Assembly: GCA_028564675.1 (NCBI GenBank)
Contig: JAOVVO010000253.1
Coordinates: forward strand, 37,957-101,956
Origin: Onchocerca lupi
Taxonomy: Eukaryota; Nematoda; Chromadorea; Rhabditida; Onchocercidae
DNA length: 64,000 bases
Reading direction: 5' to 3'
Shown: positions 1 through 12,539 of the stretch, piece by piece
Numbering within the stretch: the first letter of the stretch is position 1
Layout: every line of letters begins with the position of its first letter
Notes under the pieces: generated by a model
The model's input: only the letters and a program-made list of their open reading frames with translations
Databases searched by the model: none
What the model was told of the DNA's origin: nothing
Position numbers and translations under genes: made by a program

Positions 1-80
1 TTGGTTATACTATCGGTTGATTTTTGTCCGTTATACAAAAAAAAAAAAAAAAAAAGAACTAGTATTCTATGATTTTTCAG

Positions 81-1745
81 ATGACATTTTCATGTGGCGA
101 ACCATTTGCAATGCAAGGTGAATACTGGATGCAAGAACCGCGCCTTCATATTGCCAAGTTTTTGAAAGAGCGTGTCGAAAAAGCTGTTAGAATGTTCAAG
201 GATACATCTAGAGCGAAGCGTTTGCCGGAACATGTCATTGTGTTTCGTGGTGGTGTTTCGGAGGGAGAGTACGCGAAAGTCAGAGTTGCTAACAAAAATT
301 ACAGTAGTTTTCAAAGTCGTTTTTGTTGTACTGCCCATGAGCATAACAGGAACAAATTTTTAGGAGTTTTTATTGAATAGGAATTGAATGGAAAAAATGG
401 ACAGTTTGAAATTTCTGTAATTGCCTTTAATAACGATTTTTTTTGACAATTGAATTGCTGGAATGGGGATGAAGATTTTGCTCATATATGTTCTACTGTT
501 TTATATTTTTTTATCAATTAAATTTATTGTAGATCATAAGTGAAGAAGGAAAAGAATTCCGTGAAGCTTTTGTCGCAGCTGCTGATGGCCATATGGAACG
601 CGTTCGTCTCACAATTGTTGTCATGCAAGCACATTCAAATTATCGCATTTATCCAGAGCATATCCAACAGGGAAGTGCTTCTCAGCAAAATGTTCCACCT
701 GGTACGATTGTAGATGGAGATGTTGTCCATCCAACCCAAACAGAATTCATTTTTGTTGCTCATAAATCAATCATGGTTTGTAAATTTTATTTAATATTTC
801 CATTGGTATCATTGATGTTGATTTTGAACATTTCCATTAATATCAGTAATAATCTTACTGCATGTGGGAATTGCTTTATCAAAAATTTACATTTGGCTTA
901 ATAGCTAAATTTTTTTTTTCTTAAGGATGGTTCTTTGAAAATTAATTGATATTCTAAATGTTGAGCATCTCTATTTTTTGTAGGGTACTGCGCGTCCTAT
1001 ACGTGCCACGGTTCTGGTTGACGATGAACCTCGCATGTCAATGGATGAATTAGAGGGTATAACAAATGCACTTTGCTATGCCCACGGCATTGTCACATCA
1101 CCGATATCTTTACCGGCTCATCTTTATGCTGCTGCTGATCTTGCTAAAAGAGGACGCAATAATTTCAAGACTGAGCAGTAAGTAATGTGAATAAATGTTG
1201 TTTAGATTTTATATCTGCACCTGCTTTTAAATTTTAACTTGGTGTAGTTCGTGTAAGTGCTGAAATTTCATCAAGATATGAAGTAACGCTAGTTAACGAT
1301 TGATAATTTAAGGATATTTCAGTTCTTTAGATGTAAAAATTTCTGTTCGCAAAGGTGCTGAATATACATTAGAATACAAGAAATAGTTTCGTAAAGCTGT
1401 TTAGTGTTTGAATTACATGAGAATACAGTGCATTTTCGAAGGTGTCAGTTGTAGCAACGATTTTATTTATAACGTCATAATTTATTCCATTTTTTTTTAC
1501 TTTTAAATATACTTACAAGCGATGTTATTTCTGTGCCTTTCATAAAAAAAAACTATTATGTTTTTTTTTTTTTTTGTTTTATTACTTTGTATTACATTTT
1601 TATTAGAAATATTGCGGACGATAACGGTTCAGTATCGAGCTCCAGTGATGGAAGATGTCGTTTTACGAATGATGGTTCGGAGAATTATTTCCCAATGATA
1701 TCTGCAGAACTCGCCAATAAGCTAAAATATAAATTTTGGGCTTGA
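81..1745 (+). CDS. Argonaute protein, C-terminal part of the PIWI domain (5' end outside window)
   Basis: Argonautes bind a small RNA and silence matching transcripts; the PIWI domain forms the RNase H-like half. Exons 81-278, 533-775, 984-1177 and 1607-1745 join in frame (258 codons with stop), and the gene continues off the left edge behind an acceptor ending at 80. Recognisable PIWI blocks are FRGGVSEGEY, NVPPGTIVDGDVVHP, AHKSIMGTARP and LPAHLYAAADLAKRG; the tail ends KLKYKFWA, like other Argonaute C-termini. The block that normally reads YRDGVSEG has Gly where the second catalytic Asp sits, and the position that aligns by eye with the last catalytic His is Ala. The protein therefore looks slicer-inactive, as in worm WAGO-type Argonautes. 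The subfamily is inferred from only about 257 residues. A competing last exon is listed separately. Confidence 0.88.
1323..1386 (+). other. Alternative terminal exon of the Argonaute gene
   Basis: The GTAAGT donor after 1177 (phase 2) can also join to the acceptor ending at 1322. That gives 21 residues, HSLDVKISVRKGAEYTLEYK plus a final Lys, then TAG at 1384-1386. Frame and acceptor (GATATTTCAG) are both sound. The exon at 1607 gives the more Argonaute-like tail (KFWA), so this one is either an alternative 3' end or a chance open stretch inside the last intron. Confidence 0.4.
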
Positions 1746-3307
1746 AATAGACACCAGATTTTTAGTAGAACTGTTAATATTGTCGATTTTTATTGAAGTT
1801 TTCTTGTTAATTTTCGTTTGTTGAGATTTTCTTGTTCTTTTTGTTTTTGTAATAGAAAATATACTTCGGTTACCAAAAGCAATGCAAATAGGCTATAATC
1901 TTTTCTTTAAATTCTAAAATTTCATAGTTTGCATTTTATCTCTTTTTTCTATTCTATCTTATTATCACCCCTCTGATCTCAGTTTTAGCAGCCTAACCAT
2001 GTTATGATTTAAAGGAGTGCATCTAGCAAGGTCTGTTTACTTTTTAAAATGTGGGTGATGCACAAAGCTGTTCATTCTTTGAAGGTATTCTATGCAGAAA
2101 GTTAAACAATCTTGTTTTATCATCCCACATAACATTTAATCACTTTTTACAGTGATTGCGAACTTCCACAATTTTCGCAAATCTGATCATGTTATTCGTT
2201 GATAAGAAACTAGCTTAATGTTTTCATCCCCTGTTTAAAGCAAAGTTGTTTCTTTTATTATTACTATCATTTAAATCTAACAAAGCTTAAACGCTCATGT
2301 TTTCTAATCATATGCAGTCTCAACGATTTTGACTAGCCACGCTTCACTTTTTATGTTTTCTTTGACGATATTCTTCCAATAATTTTTTTGTCATCGGTAT
2401 ATCGTACAATTATGTATGTTGAACTTTTTAATTCTGTTAAAATTACTAGCTTTATGTTTTGGAACTGGTTTTTAATTTCAATGAACAAAATAAATTTTTA
2501 ATTTATTAGATGCGTACTCAATTTATATTATTGTCATATCCTGTGATAGTAGGAAACAATATAAGTTCGGGCGTAAATAGATGTAATATTATTAAGGAAT
2601 GAATAATACACTCATAGTTGGTGTAGTAGTTTAGCTTTCAAGTATTAGTGACTTTCATAAAAAATATCTTCGGTTGAAAATTCTCGTTAGCTAGTAACAA
2701 TCGACATTATTCAAAACTAATAGTCTTGGGCGAAACTTAGGAAACAAAAAAGAGGTAAATGATTTCTACGCTAGCCGGCATATAACGCTACATGTTCTCA
2801 TACTTATCGATGAATGCATCTTAGATATCTTTCAAAAGTAATATCTTTTGTGTTGTTAGTATATTTCGTTTGACCAAAAACTTCAGTTACATCAATTTGT
2901 TCGTATTGCTGCTTTACGACAGACTTTTTTAGCAAACAAAAAAGATAGCTTCAAATTTGTTGCACTGCTTGCGATAAGCTATCAGTTTGCTGCGTTGCTC
3001 AATGGTAGGAATTTAAAATTGCGGAAAAACCAGAGCAGAAATATTCCAGCATATTTGTACTTTGGTTTTTCTATAATTTTAAGTTTTCCGTAAATGTGTC
3101 TAAATTCAACAGAGAAATTTTCCATAAGATTTCTGGAACAGTTTCTCAACAGTCCTCATTTCTATTTCTAAGCGAAATTACTGCAATGAGATAAAATGTC
3201 AAAATTATACATCTAATGCGACTATAAATAGCAATATATGGAATTATTGTATGCATTTTAGAAGATATAAAACAGATGAACAATGAGAAACATAACAAAG
3301 TATATAG
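1746..3307. other. Intergenic AT-rich DNA between convergent Argonaute and KRI1
   Basis: About 1.56 kb with no coding signal I can support. It separates the 3' ends of two convergent genes and must contain both 3' untranslated regions. An AATAAA-type signal near 2489 on the plus strand is a candidate polyadenylation signal but lies far from the stop codon. Confidence 0.5.
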
Positions 3308-6300
3308 TTACTGATATCTCTTAACACCTTTACGCGTACAGTTTTGTTGCTGGCGAAATAGCTTATTTTTATACTTCTTTGGATTAATGCCATAAGCACG
3401 AAGTCTGCTGTCATCAATATCAACTGTTGAACTGAACTGTTCAAACGTGCTGTGATTCTTCTTGTAATTATGCGCATTTTTTAAATGATTCTAAAAAATC
3501 ATCCTTCATTCCTTACAGTTTCAATTTCCTAATTTCAATTTCATTTCAAAGCTCAACATTTCCTCAACAACCAGAAAAAACTTAGATTTTCTAAGATTAT
3601 TATCTATTGAAAATTCACTTTCATGCTGAATAATATTGACATAAAATAATTTTAAAACGATGTTGTGATACTATGTATCATTGGAAATAAAATTGACTCG
3701 ACGAATAAAATTTAAGCTTTTCTAAGAATTAATCGTCATCAAAAAATGGGAATTCATAACTTACTTCTTGCGCCACAGTGCTACTTTCTTCTTGTTTTCT
3801 CGGATTCACATCCTTAGGAAACTTTTGACTGCTTCTCTTCTTTTTTTTAGCTGGTACCTTACCTATCTGATATGTGTGCTTCATATCATCAGCGACATTA
3901 TCTTCAGCCAATTTTTTTGATATCTTTCTGAAATTAGATTCCGTAAAACAGTCAAAATAATTCGTTTTGATAACTGAAATGTATTTCCCCTAAAATTTCA
4001 CAAGGAATAAAAATAAATAACTAAACACTAAAGCATATTTAAATTTAAATGCCAAATTATTACTCATAATAATTGAAATAACAATGTTTTTAAGTCCTTA
4101 ATTCGTTGGATTTTTTTTTTTAAACATCTTTTTTCATGAGATAAATTATCAAATAATGCAAGTGTGCATGCCTACCCTCCAAAATCGGTACTGAAAATTC
4201 TTTTTTTCTTCAAAAGATTCAACGCTTTCTTTTTATACGCTTTGATGTCATACAATTCTTCAGCTTCTGAACGATAAGCTGTAGCTTTTTTTAATGATGC
4301 CCAAGCGTTTAACTGTCGATCGTCCGCATTTAATAACTTAAAAAATGAAGCCCTTTTAACAATATTAAATTGCAGCTCCTTTTAATATATTATAGATAAT
4401 TTTAATATATAATAACTAAGACATATATATAATAACTAAGACATACCATAGTGACTTATTTTCATACTTTCTAACAAATAAATCTATGCATTCAGAAATA
4501 AGATATAATTAATCAATACATACTGAAAGTGTAAAATATATCACCTCTTCAGTTGTTAATCCAAAATCGTTGGCTGGCACATTGCGATATTTATACTTAG
4601 TTATTAAGCCATCACCAATTATATCTTCATATTCAAGTGCATAGTATTCATTAAAATATTCTTCAAATGATTTCTCTTCTGCAGATTATACAAAATCTTG
4701 ACTTAATTATAGAGCAAACTATAATCATATAAAAAAATATATAAAAATAAATATTACAAAATATATATATACATATGACTAAGTGCATTATTTTCAAAAA
4801 ACAACCTGGATTAAACAAAGGTTTTTTTTTAAGAACAGCTTCTAAAAAACGCGAATTTCTCTTTTTCTTTTTCCGACTTAGTTTCTTTTCAGGATTCAGG
4901 ATTCCATCATCATTATAAACTTCACTGACGTTTTCAATTTTGTTTTCTCGTTTTTCTTTATTCACATCGAAAGTATCGTAATCTGACTATAAAAGAAAAG
5001 AATAAAGTAATGCAGATGAACAATTGCACAGGCAAAAAATGTCAAAAATAGATCAAAAATAGAAATATTTTCAGCATAGAAATGAAAAAAAAAGTATTAT
5101 GAGAAAAAAAAAAGCCAATTTTATCTCAAACTAACATCGTCGGTAGAGATATCGGAAGTAACAGGAAAAACAGGCTTTTCTTCATTTTCTTCCATTGCTT
5201 TTTCAAAATATTGGGAATTGAAGATTTCCTAAAATATAAACATGACTTCCAAAATAAACTAAAATTTCAGTGTAATAAGAACATAGAAGAAAAGATCCTA
5301 TTCTAAGTCGTTCCATAGAAAATGTTGTAGAATGAACCAAATATGAAGAAATAATGAAGATACGAAATGAAAATCAAAGCTGTAAAAAACTAATGAAATA
5401 GAAATACTATGAACATACTTTCATACGCTTATCGTAAGTCGTAGGATCGAAATCTGCTTCCAAATCATCTATATTAAGTGGGAGGTCATTGTCTCCAGCT
5501 AATTCCTTCAGTTTCTTTAACTTTTCTTCAATTTCTTTTTTTTTTAAAGCTTTTAATTCCTTAATTTCATCTTTTCGTGCTTGCTTCTCCAATTTTTTGC
5601 GTTCCTTATATGCATCTCTTCTTTGTTTCCGACGTTCATCCTTTTTCCGCAAAGACTGTTTTACTACCCGAGGATAATGTTTAATCTGGAGATATTCGTA
5701 GGCTTAACATAAATTTTTAAAAAATTATTATGCCTCAAATTTGTATAAAGAATCTATGTTGGAATAATCAATTTTTATATCTAACTGGAAATCGGATTAA
5801 GCTTCAGTTGAGGAAAGAGACATAGCCGACCTATTTATAAGTATAGAATAGTTTTCTGCATTTAAATAATGATGCTCGTGAATATAAAAAATAACTAACA
5901 AAATCTTGATTAGGTTCCTCATATCGGAAATTATACTTTCGCTCAAACTCATTTTCTCTTTCGAGTTCTTCCTCATCTTTTTCGACATTCACGATTTCTT
6001 CATACGACGGAACACTGAAAATGCATAGCAAATTAACAGACAATGATGAGCCGGCAAGTACATTATTGAGGATTTAATCTGCGTAGAAAGAAACTTTAAT
6101 AGAACTAAAATAGCGATATATTTTTTGTTGTTCTAAATAAAATATATATCGCTATTTCAGTTCTATCACTAAAAATAAATTAGCATGAATTCCTCAGCAT
6201 AAAGTAGAAACTTACCTATCATCACCTTCAACATCATATTTTTTATTCAACAAATAGTCACGTAGAAATTTCTCGTTCTCATCCAAATTAATATCATTCC

Positions 6301-8146
6301 ATGCTTGTTTGAGCCCCTTCTGAAAGTGATGAAAATTTAAGTACGCTACTTGCAAGATAGATTCAGCAGCAGATTCTAAAAAATGTAAAACAATATCTTT
6401 GAGATGAAAGACAGCAGAAATATTAATACCAATTCTTCAACACCAGGAAGATCCTCATCTCTTTGCCCTTTTAGCCATTCGTAATATTGATCTTCTTCAT
6501 TTTTCTGAAACATTGAGTTCCACTCATTAACTTATTGATCAATAAACATAAAAGTTGATTCTTTTATAAAAAGGACATTTCTCCCATAATTGAAAAATTC
6601 CATGAATTTTCTATAACAATAACAAAATAATAACAATATCTTATAATCTACCACTTCTTCTTCAGTCTTAATACGTTGTTGTAGCAATGGCTCTCTATCG
6701 TCATTTTGATCATCAAGTACAGCTTTCAGTCTATAATATTTTCAATTTGATAATTTAGAAATAGAATAAACCATTTCACCATTAAAAAGTAAATTATTTC
6801 GAGAAAGATACAATCGATAAATATATAATAAAAACAAAAAACATACTCTCGCTTTATTAATTCCTGCTCTTCGTAATAACCAGGCTTAGAAATTTTGTTT
6901 TCTTCCTCATCTTCACTGATATCTCTGCAAAAGTATATAACTAATCATTGATAATTAATGAGAATAGTAAGATTATCTGCAAAAAATAAATTCTTGTAGC
7001 ATGGTTTAACTAAAGTATAAATAAAAGGCTTGGAAAAATATTATGAACTCCTCGAAAATATTTTCATCGCAAGAAATAACAACAACTCATGTTTCTATCA
7101 TAAAATATATGGACCATTCAAGTGAATAAAATAACTCACCCTTTCTTCTCAAGGATAAGTTTTCTTTCGTAATCTTTCAGAAACATCGTAGTATCTTTTT
7201 TTTTGAATTTGACACTACTATTAGTTGATGTTCTGAAAAAATATATATTCCATAGATTAGAAAATCAATTTAATTACGATGAAACGAGCACAGGAATTTA
7301 GAAATAATTCATTTCGATGATCTTAATTTTAGCAGTATACGAATGATAAAAAATTTTATTTAGTAATAACGAGAAAAACTATAGCAATTGACAATGGAAG
7401 CGTAAATAATAAAATCACTAACCCTTCATCTTCAGTAGTGAAGAATTTTTGATCCGAATACAATTTTGGATCATGGGTTTTCAAAGCAGACAATGTTCGA
7501 AGAAAATCTCTTTCATGCTCCGTTGACCATACCTGGAATTCTCAAATATTCTATAATTTCCAAATATAATACGTAATAACCTCCAATAATTATCTTAATT
7601 ATCTATAAGTAAGGAGAAATTAAATAAAAAGCTTCATGATTAGTATCATAAGTAAATAATCACTTAAAAAATGCAGCTTAATACACGACAATAACCAGCT
7701 TCAATTGTGACTATCTCTACAATGAAAAATCACAATAAACTTACAGCAACTTCTTCACTAGATGAGCTGTTTGTGTCATCGTTGTCTTCTGCTATGTTAC
7801 CATGTCTATTTTTCACTGCAAACTGTCGAAAAAAATAAGATGTCAAATTTATTTGATATCACAAAGATAATTCAGCATGATAAAATAATTCCTTTTTTTA
7901 ATTTCTCTAAACAATTGTATTTAAACTATTACCAAACTATTTTACAGAACTTGGATTATAAACAAGTTCCATTTCCTTTCATATCAGCCAGACTGGAACT
8001 ACTTATTCATAAAATTACCGAAACGAACATTTTTGCAGTTCCTCCAAACGCCTCCAATTGTCATAACGCTTTGCATAATCTTTGTTAATACTCAATTTAT
8101 CTTCGCCATTAACATCACCATCCAGACATAAATGAAACTCAGACAT
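3308..8146 (-). CDS. kri1: KRI1 homologue, nucleolar 40S ribosome-biogenesis factor
   Basis: KRI1 acts in the nucleolus in early 18S rRNA processing and 40S subunit assembly. Sixteen exons (minus strand, start to stop): 8146-8029, 7815-7745, 7532-7423, 7232-7140, 6924-6847, 6730-6652, 6504-6430, 6319-6216, 6014-5900, 5685-5419, 5228-5136, 4986-4806, 4678-4545, 4336-4176, 3927-3765, 3490-3308. They total 2025 nt (674 residues) with every intron phase consistent; human KRI1 is similar in size. Matches run the full length: LEELQKLKNRHGN near the start, FLKDYERKLILEK, EKFLRDYLLNKKY, ERKYNFRYEEP near residue 270, a basic coiled stretch RKKDERRKQRR, and the KRI1 C-terminal block SFEEYFNEYYALEYEDII ... 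DFGLTTEELLNADDRQL, ending LRAYGINPKKYK. The donor of exon 6 may shift by 3 nt. Low-complexity acidic and Lys-rich stretches are usual for this family. Confidence 0.95.
6099..6166. repeat. Imperfect inverted repeat (hairpin) inside a KRI1 intron
   Basis: The left arm ATAGAACTAAAATAGCGATA (6099 on) pairs with the right arm ending at 6166. The arms are about 22 nt with one mismatch and a loop of about 24 nt. It sits in the intron between exons 8 and 9 of KRI1. It could be a small fold-back element or a structured intron RNA. Confidence 0.6.
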
Positions 8147-9584
8147 TTCATATGTTGAAACGAGATACTATTTATATCTAAAAAATAATAGCCTTATCAA
8201 CATTACATATCTTAATGGAAATGCAGTATAGATGAATAAATAAATAATAAATAAGTAAATAAATAAACAAACAAACAAACAAACAAATATAAATATATAT
8301 ATGTTGTTACTCGACAAATCCCTCAAAAATTGACAAATACAAAGATACAATAAAGAATCCGAATAGAGCTCGAATTTTATTAAAGAACTTATTATTTAGA
8401 ATATTCTAAGCCTAAGACTGTTTTGCGGGTCCTCTTATTGCATAATAATTTCATTTCACTAAAGCTACACGAATTATCCCAATTTAACTAGATCCTATAC
8501 TTTTGACATTCACTCTTTCTAAGACATAGTTATTAAAAAGTTTCTTGTGTCCTTGAATATACTTCAAAATGTACTGAAATGTAAAAAAAAGATTAACATA
8601 TGAAACTCTTCAGTTCTTTGTTAACCTCATCAAACATAAATAAATAAGACGAGGATTTAAAACTATCACTGACAACACGTATCATTTCAAAACTTTTCTC
8701 CAGTAAAATCCAAATCAGATCATCTAGCTTTGACTCATGGCAACTCACTCAATAATCACTTCAATCTCTGCTGAAACTATTAATGAATCCTCATCTACAT
8801 GTTTCGCACTCCACCACAGAATGCCAAAAACAAAAAGGGATCTAGATGTACCCGTATAAATCTTAGGTCTTAGTACATCGCATAAATGAGCCCAAAACAA
8901 GTAAGCGCATATTCTGTTATTCTTCCTATCAAAACTAAATAATTTCTCCTATTACTGTAAAAGTAGCAAATCAGAGCAATAAGTTTTTTACAGCTGGAGA
9001 AATGTATGGAGGAAATATTAAATACTATTACTATATAAAGTCTTGGAATAAATATTTCTATAACTGAGTCACTGCAAACCCAATTCAATAGTGCATGCCA
9101 TATATTGTATGCCATCTTCCAATGTTTTATTGAGAAAATGAAAAATATACACGAATGACAAGTGATCTAACAAAATTTAGAAAATTTCTATACAACTACG
9201 TCGGAATGCCGAAACGCGACATGAAATAATCATCTTTCAAAAAATGCGTATTTTAAAAGATACCGGACTAAAAACCAATTATAATCATATAAATATAACA
9301 TTTTCCGAGTGTATTCGTATAAAACTGTATTAATTCATTAAGCAAGCAATCATCTTAAGTCATTCTTCTTCAAATACAATTTAAATGAATAACCCTCAAA
9401 AGCAAAAATAGAAATGAGAAGTAGCAGTAACGAAATGAACCCAAAATTTCGATTACAACTTCAAACCATAATTTCAGCATTATAAAATCAAAATCAGGAG
9501 GCGAAATGCCAATTTAACTGAGAGCGCTTTATGGAATATATTATGTGAAATGAAAAGACCAATCACAATTTATGCGGGTAGCAA
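8147..9584. other. Intergenic DNA upstream of KRI1
   Basis: About 1.4 kb between the KRI1 start and the stop of the next minus-strand gene. It should contain the KRI1 promoter and the 3' untranslated region of its neighbour. I see only AT-rich sequence and the AAAT/CAAA microsatellite listed separately; no extra exon is supported. Confidence 0.5.
8231..8306. repeat. AAAT/CAAA microsatellite ending in an AT dinucleotide run
   Basis: Interrupted AAAT units pass into about five CAAA units and then ATATATAT, over roughly 75 bases. It lies about 90 bp upstream of the KRI1 start codon, in the likely promoter or 5' leader region. Simple sequence, no coding potential. Confidence 0.85.
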
Positions 9585-12370
9585 CTAAATTTTAGGGTCA
9601 GAATTATCAATTCCGTTTTCAGATTTCTCCTTATGAATTGAAAGTTGATCATAAGCCGGTGGTGGACAATCGTGAATCAATGGATAATCAGTTACTACAG
9701 CTGTCGATTCCAATGGTACTTTTTTAGCCGCAAGAGACTCTGCGAATGTTGGCGGGACAATCGTATGCATGTTCTATAACGAAGTATTTTAGTGATACTT
9801 CATTCATATTAAGATGTAGCAGCATTTAAAGGTGACACAAAAAGAAAAAAAATAAAGTAAAACGGTTCAATTCTGAGGAATAAATAAAACATGGAAAATT
9901 TGATTCACTGCTTAAATTGCCATAAAACTGTTCCTGTGATAAAGAACTCTTACCCTCAAATCAAGATATTTTTGAGACTTAATCTGTTTCAAGATTGCTA
10001 CTGAAATAGAAAGCATTGAAATAAGACAGAGGAAAAGCGCAACGCAAACAAGCCATTGACTGAGCACAGAAAGACGGCGAGCTCGTGACGCTAGTCGAGA
10101 AAAGAGCGATGACTCCTGCAGTAAATATGTACATAAATAACAGAACAATAATAAAGAATGAATGAAATGTTTCTAGATTTTTATAAATGAAATTAAAAGA
10201 AAAAAATCCTAAAACTAACCGGAACTTCCATAACAGTTGGGTTTTCGCCCTCATATCCTAGGATTCTCTGTTCTTTATTCGATTCTATTGGCTTCACTTC
10301 TATAATCTTCTCGCCATTCTTGTCATTATTTCCAACACGTAACCCTAAATATTTATTTGAAAAAGAATTTTTTGAAATTAAAATGTCAATATAAATAAAA
10401 GGAGAAACCTTCCATTGCATTCTTCTCATGTCCCTGTGGTCTAGTTGCAGCAATAACTGGCATGACAGTTCGTGTGCGTTGCAAATTGAGAACATTCTGA
10501 GCAATTTGGTGGAGTCGTGCCATTTCGTTCTGCAGGTGAAGATGGAGACGCGCAAATGGGTCTTCCCACGGTCGTTCATCACGTTCGTCTAAGGATGCCA
10601 AACCAAATTCCCTACAATTTAATCATATTTTTAAGGACAAAACTAAACCGCTTAAAAGCGTTATTTAGACTTCTTTCATCATTTTACTACTGTGAAATTC
10701 TCCTGTTAGTTCTTGCTAATATAAAAAATGAAAAGCATAAGAAAAGTCAACAGCTCTCTAAAGCATTCGATATCTTCGCAAATAATTTCACCTTCGTGAC
10801 TGTAAACATGAAATTACTACAAGAATTTAGAATCTTGAAACTATTAAAATGATAACTGCAAGAATAATTATTATTAAGCGCAGTGATCATGCATACATTT
10901 CGAAGAAAATAAAAAAGTATTTTTCGCGGTCAACAACTATAAGAACATTTAACCAATGTCACAATACAAATTCAATAAGATTTGAAAAAGAAATATGAAA
11001 AGTTTCTTGTCAAACATATTCGAGCTGAAAAAAGTTGAGTTTTATACAATCTAAATCATCGGAATTAGATCATGTAAAACGTATATAACACTTTTTAACA
11101 TGTATTATGACCAATTTTTTTTTTTATCCGAAGATTCATTTTTCATTCTCTCTTATTTTCGGCATCACTGAAAACATTTTCCTGTTTGATGAGACAAGAA
11201 GGACATGAAAAAATCTTGAATTAAATTTTTCGAGACGTATATTTCCATAATCCAGTGCTTCTTAGATTACTAAAAGTGGTTCGGAATGAACTCTGCAGAA
11301 AAAAAAAGAAAAAAATGCACCTAATCATTTGATGAAGTTTATTATTAAGTTCACAACTTGGAACAAAATTATAATAGAAATGGAGCATTAAGTAGCTACA
11401 GATTTGAACAGCCGCTATCTGAATACAGAATGAAATCTTAATGAACGTACCCCGGTGAAGGAAATGAATTACTTATGCGATGCATCATCTTCTCCATTGC
11501 TCCGCGAGCCACTTGAAATGTAGGACTCTTATTTGTTATTGATATACGAATCTGCAAAGAAGGATGTAGTTAGTGATAAAAGGTATTTAAAGCATTGAAT
11601 CATTTCAAAATGAGAATTTATTTTAGAACAAAAAAATTCAGTTGTACATGAAATTGCAAACATTCCTTAAAATTTTTTTATAACAAAAAATCTACGAATC
11701 ATCTGCTAATATTAGGGGTATTACTTATAAGACGATGTAGAAAATTAAAATTAGGAACTTTCTTATTCATTCCAGAAACTTATTATTTGTTTCTGAATGA
11801 TTATCTCTGTCAGATTAGATCTGGCACTACATAATGCAATCTATTTCAACTATGAATGTAGTGAAATGCAATTAACCCCAGATTTCTTCATATCTGGTTG
11901 TTTATCACAGCCAAATGAGCAAGCTTGCTTCTCCGTATCGTCATTATATGATTTGGCACAACCATTGTAACAGTCTTTCCTTGTTGATATAACATCGCTG
12001 TTGGATGCAAATGCAAAAATAATTTGCAGACGGCAACCTTCTTTACACGCGGCCTTGAACTGAAGTTATGTTCATTTAATGAAAGACATGAACTGTCCGT
12101 CCTAAATCCTGGCTTTTGAAGAAATTTGTCTCCTTTCTTCAATATCTAATAGTAACAACGCTTTAAATTGTATCGCATATATCATCATATTCAGTTATAA
12201 ATCGGATAGTAAGAAATAATAACTCCTATGAAGTTATTCAAAAATAAACATAAAAAATCAGAAACCTTTTCAGTAGTTTGAGTTTTATCGCACTCGGTAA
12301 CGCATTCCTCTTGCGACTGTGTCTTAGCAAGAAGTAGCAGAAGAGTTCCCAGTAAAATAAAACCATACAT
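9585..12370 (-). CDS. Type I single-pass membrane protein with cytoplasmic PPxY motif (family not recognised)
   Basis: Seven exons: 12370-12266, 12145-11909, 11551-11451, 10611-10409, 10344-10220, 10115-9954, 9773-9585; total 1122 nt, 373 residues, all phases consistent. Residues 1-19 form a signal peptide with a run of leucines. An ectodomain of about 250 residues follows, with few cysteines (EECVTECDKT just after the signal, one Cys near 50). A membrane segment lies at about 278-300 (WLVCVALFLCLISMLSISVA), flanked by RLASRARR and KQIKSQK. The tail of about 70 residues holds CPPPAYDQL (PPAY near 349-352), a classic ligand for WW domains such as those of Nedd4-type ubiquitin ligases; that role is inference. 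The ectodomain stretch FQVARGAMEKMMHRI ... FARLHLHLQNEMARLHQIAQ looks helical. No function is assigned. It lies upstream of KRI1 on the same strand, about 1.4 kb away. Confidence 0.8.
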
Positions 12371-12448
12371 ACCAATGCACTCCTGAACTGATCAGTGATT
12401 ACACAGTAGCCAAATACTCAGTAATTCACATCCAAATGATCGAACCTC

Positions 12449-12466
12449 ATATATATATAAATAGAT
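12449..12466 (-). promoter_or_regulatory. TATA-like element upstream of the PPxY membrane protein gene
   Basis: The minus strand reads TATTTATATATATATGAGG about 80-95 nt upstream of the ATG at 12370. It could be a core promoter element, but AT-rich intergenic DNA gives such matches by chance and nematode 5' ends are often hidden by trans-splicing. Confidence 0.2.
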
Positions 12467-12539
12467 TAATGTGGAGAAATTTAAGAAAAGTGGAAAAAAT
12501 GAATGAAAACTTTTATTTTCATAAAGTTAACTGCAAACG

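Noticed and set aside
39..55. Homopolymer runs of A or T of about 15-22 nt at several places (39, 33899, 42762, 45998 and others)
   Set aside because: Common in AT-rich nematode introns and spacers; not treated as retrotransposon tails because no element sits next to them.
3244..3477. A 77-codon minus-strand frame starting MRIITRRITARLNSS
   Set aside because: Same strand but the wrong frame over the last KRI1 exon; the correct frame gives the conserved LRAYGINPKKYK end.
7762..8088. A 108-codon plus-strand frame across the KRI1 5' exons
   Set aside because: It is antisense to KRI1 exons 1 and 2 and runs through their introns; the minus-strand model has strong family and phase support.
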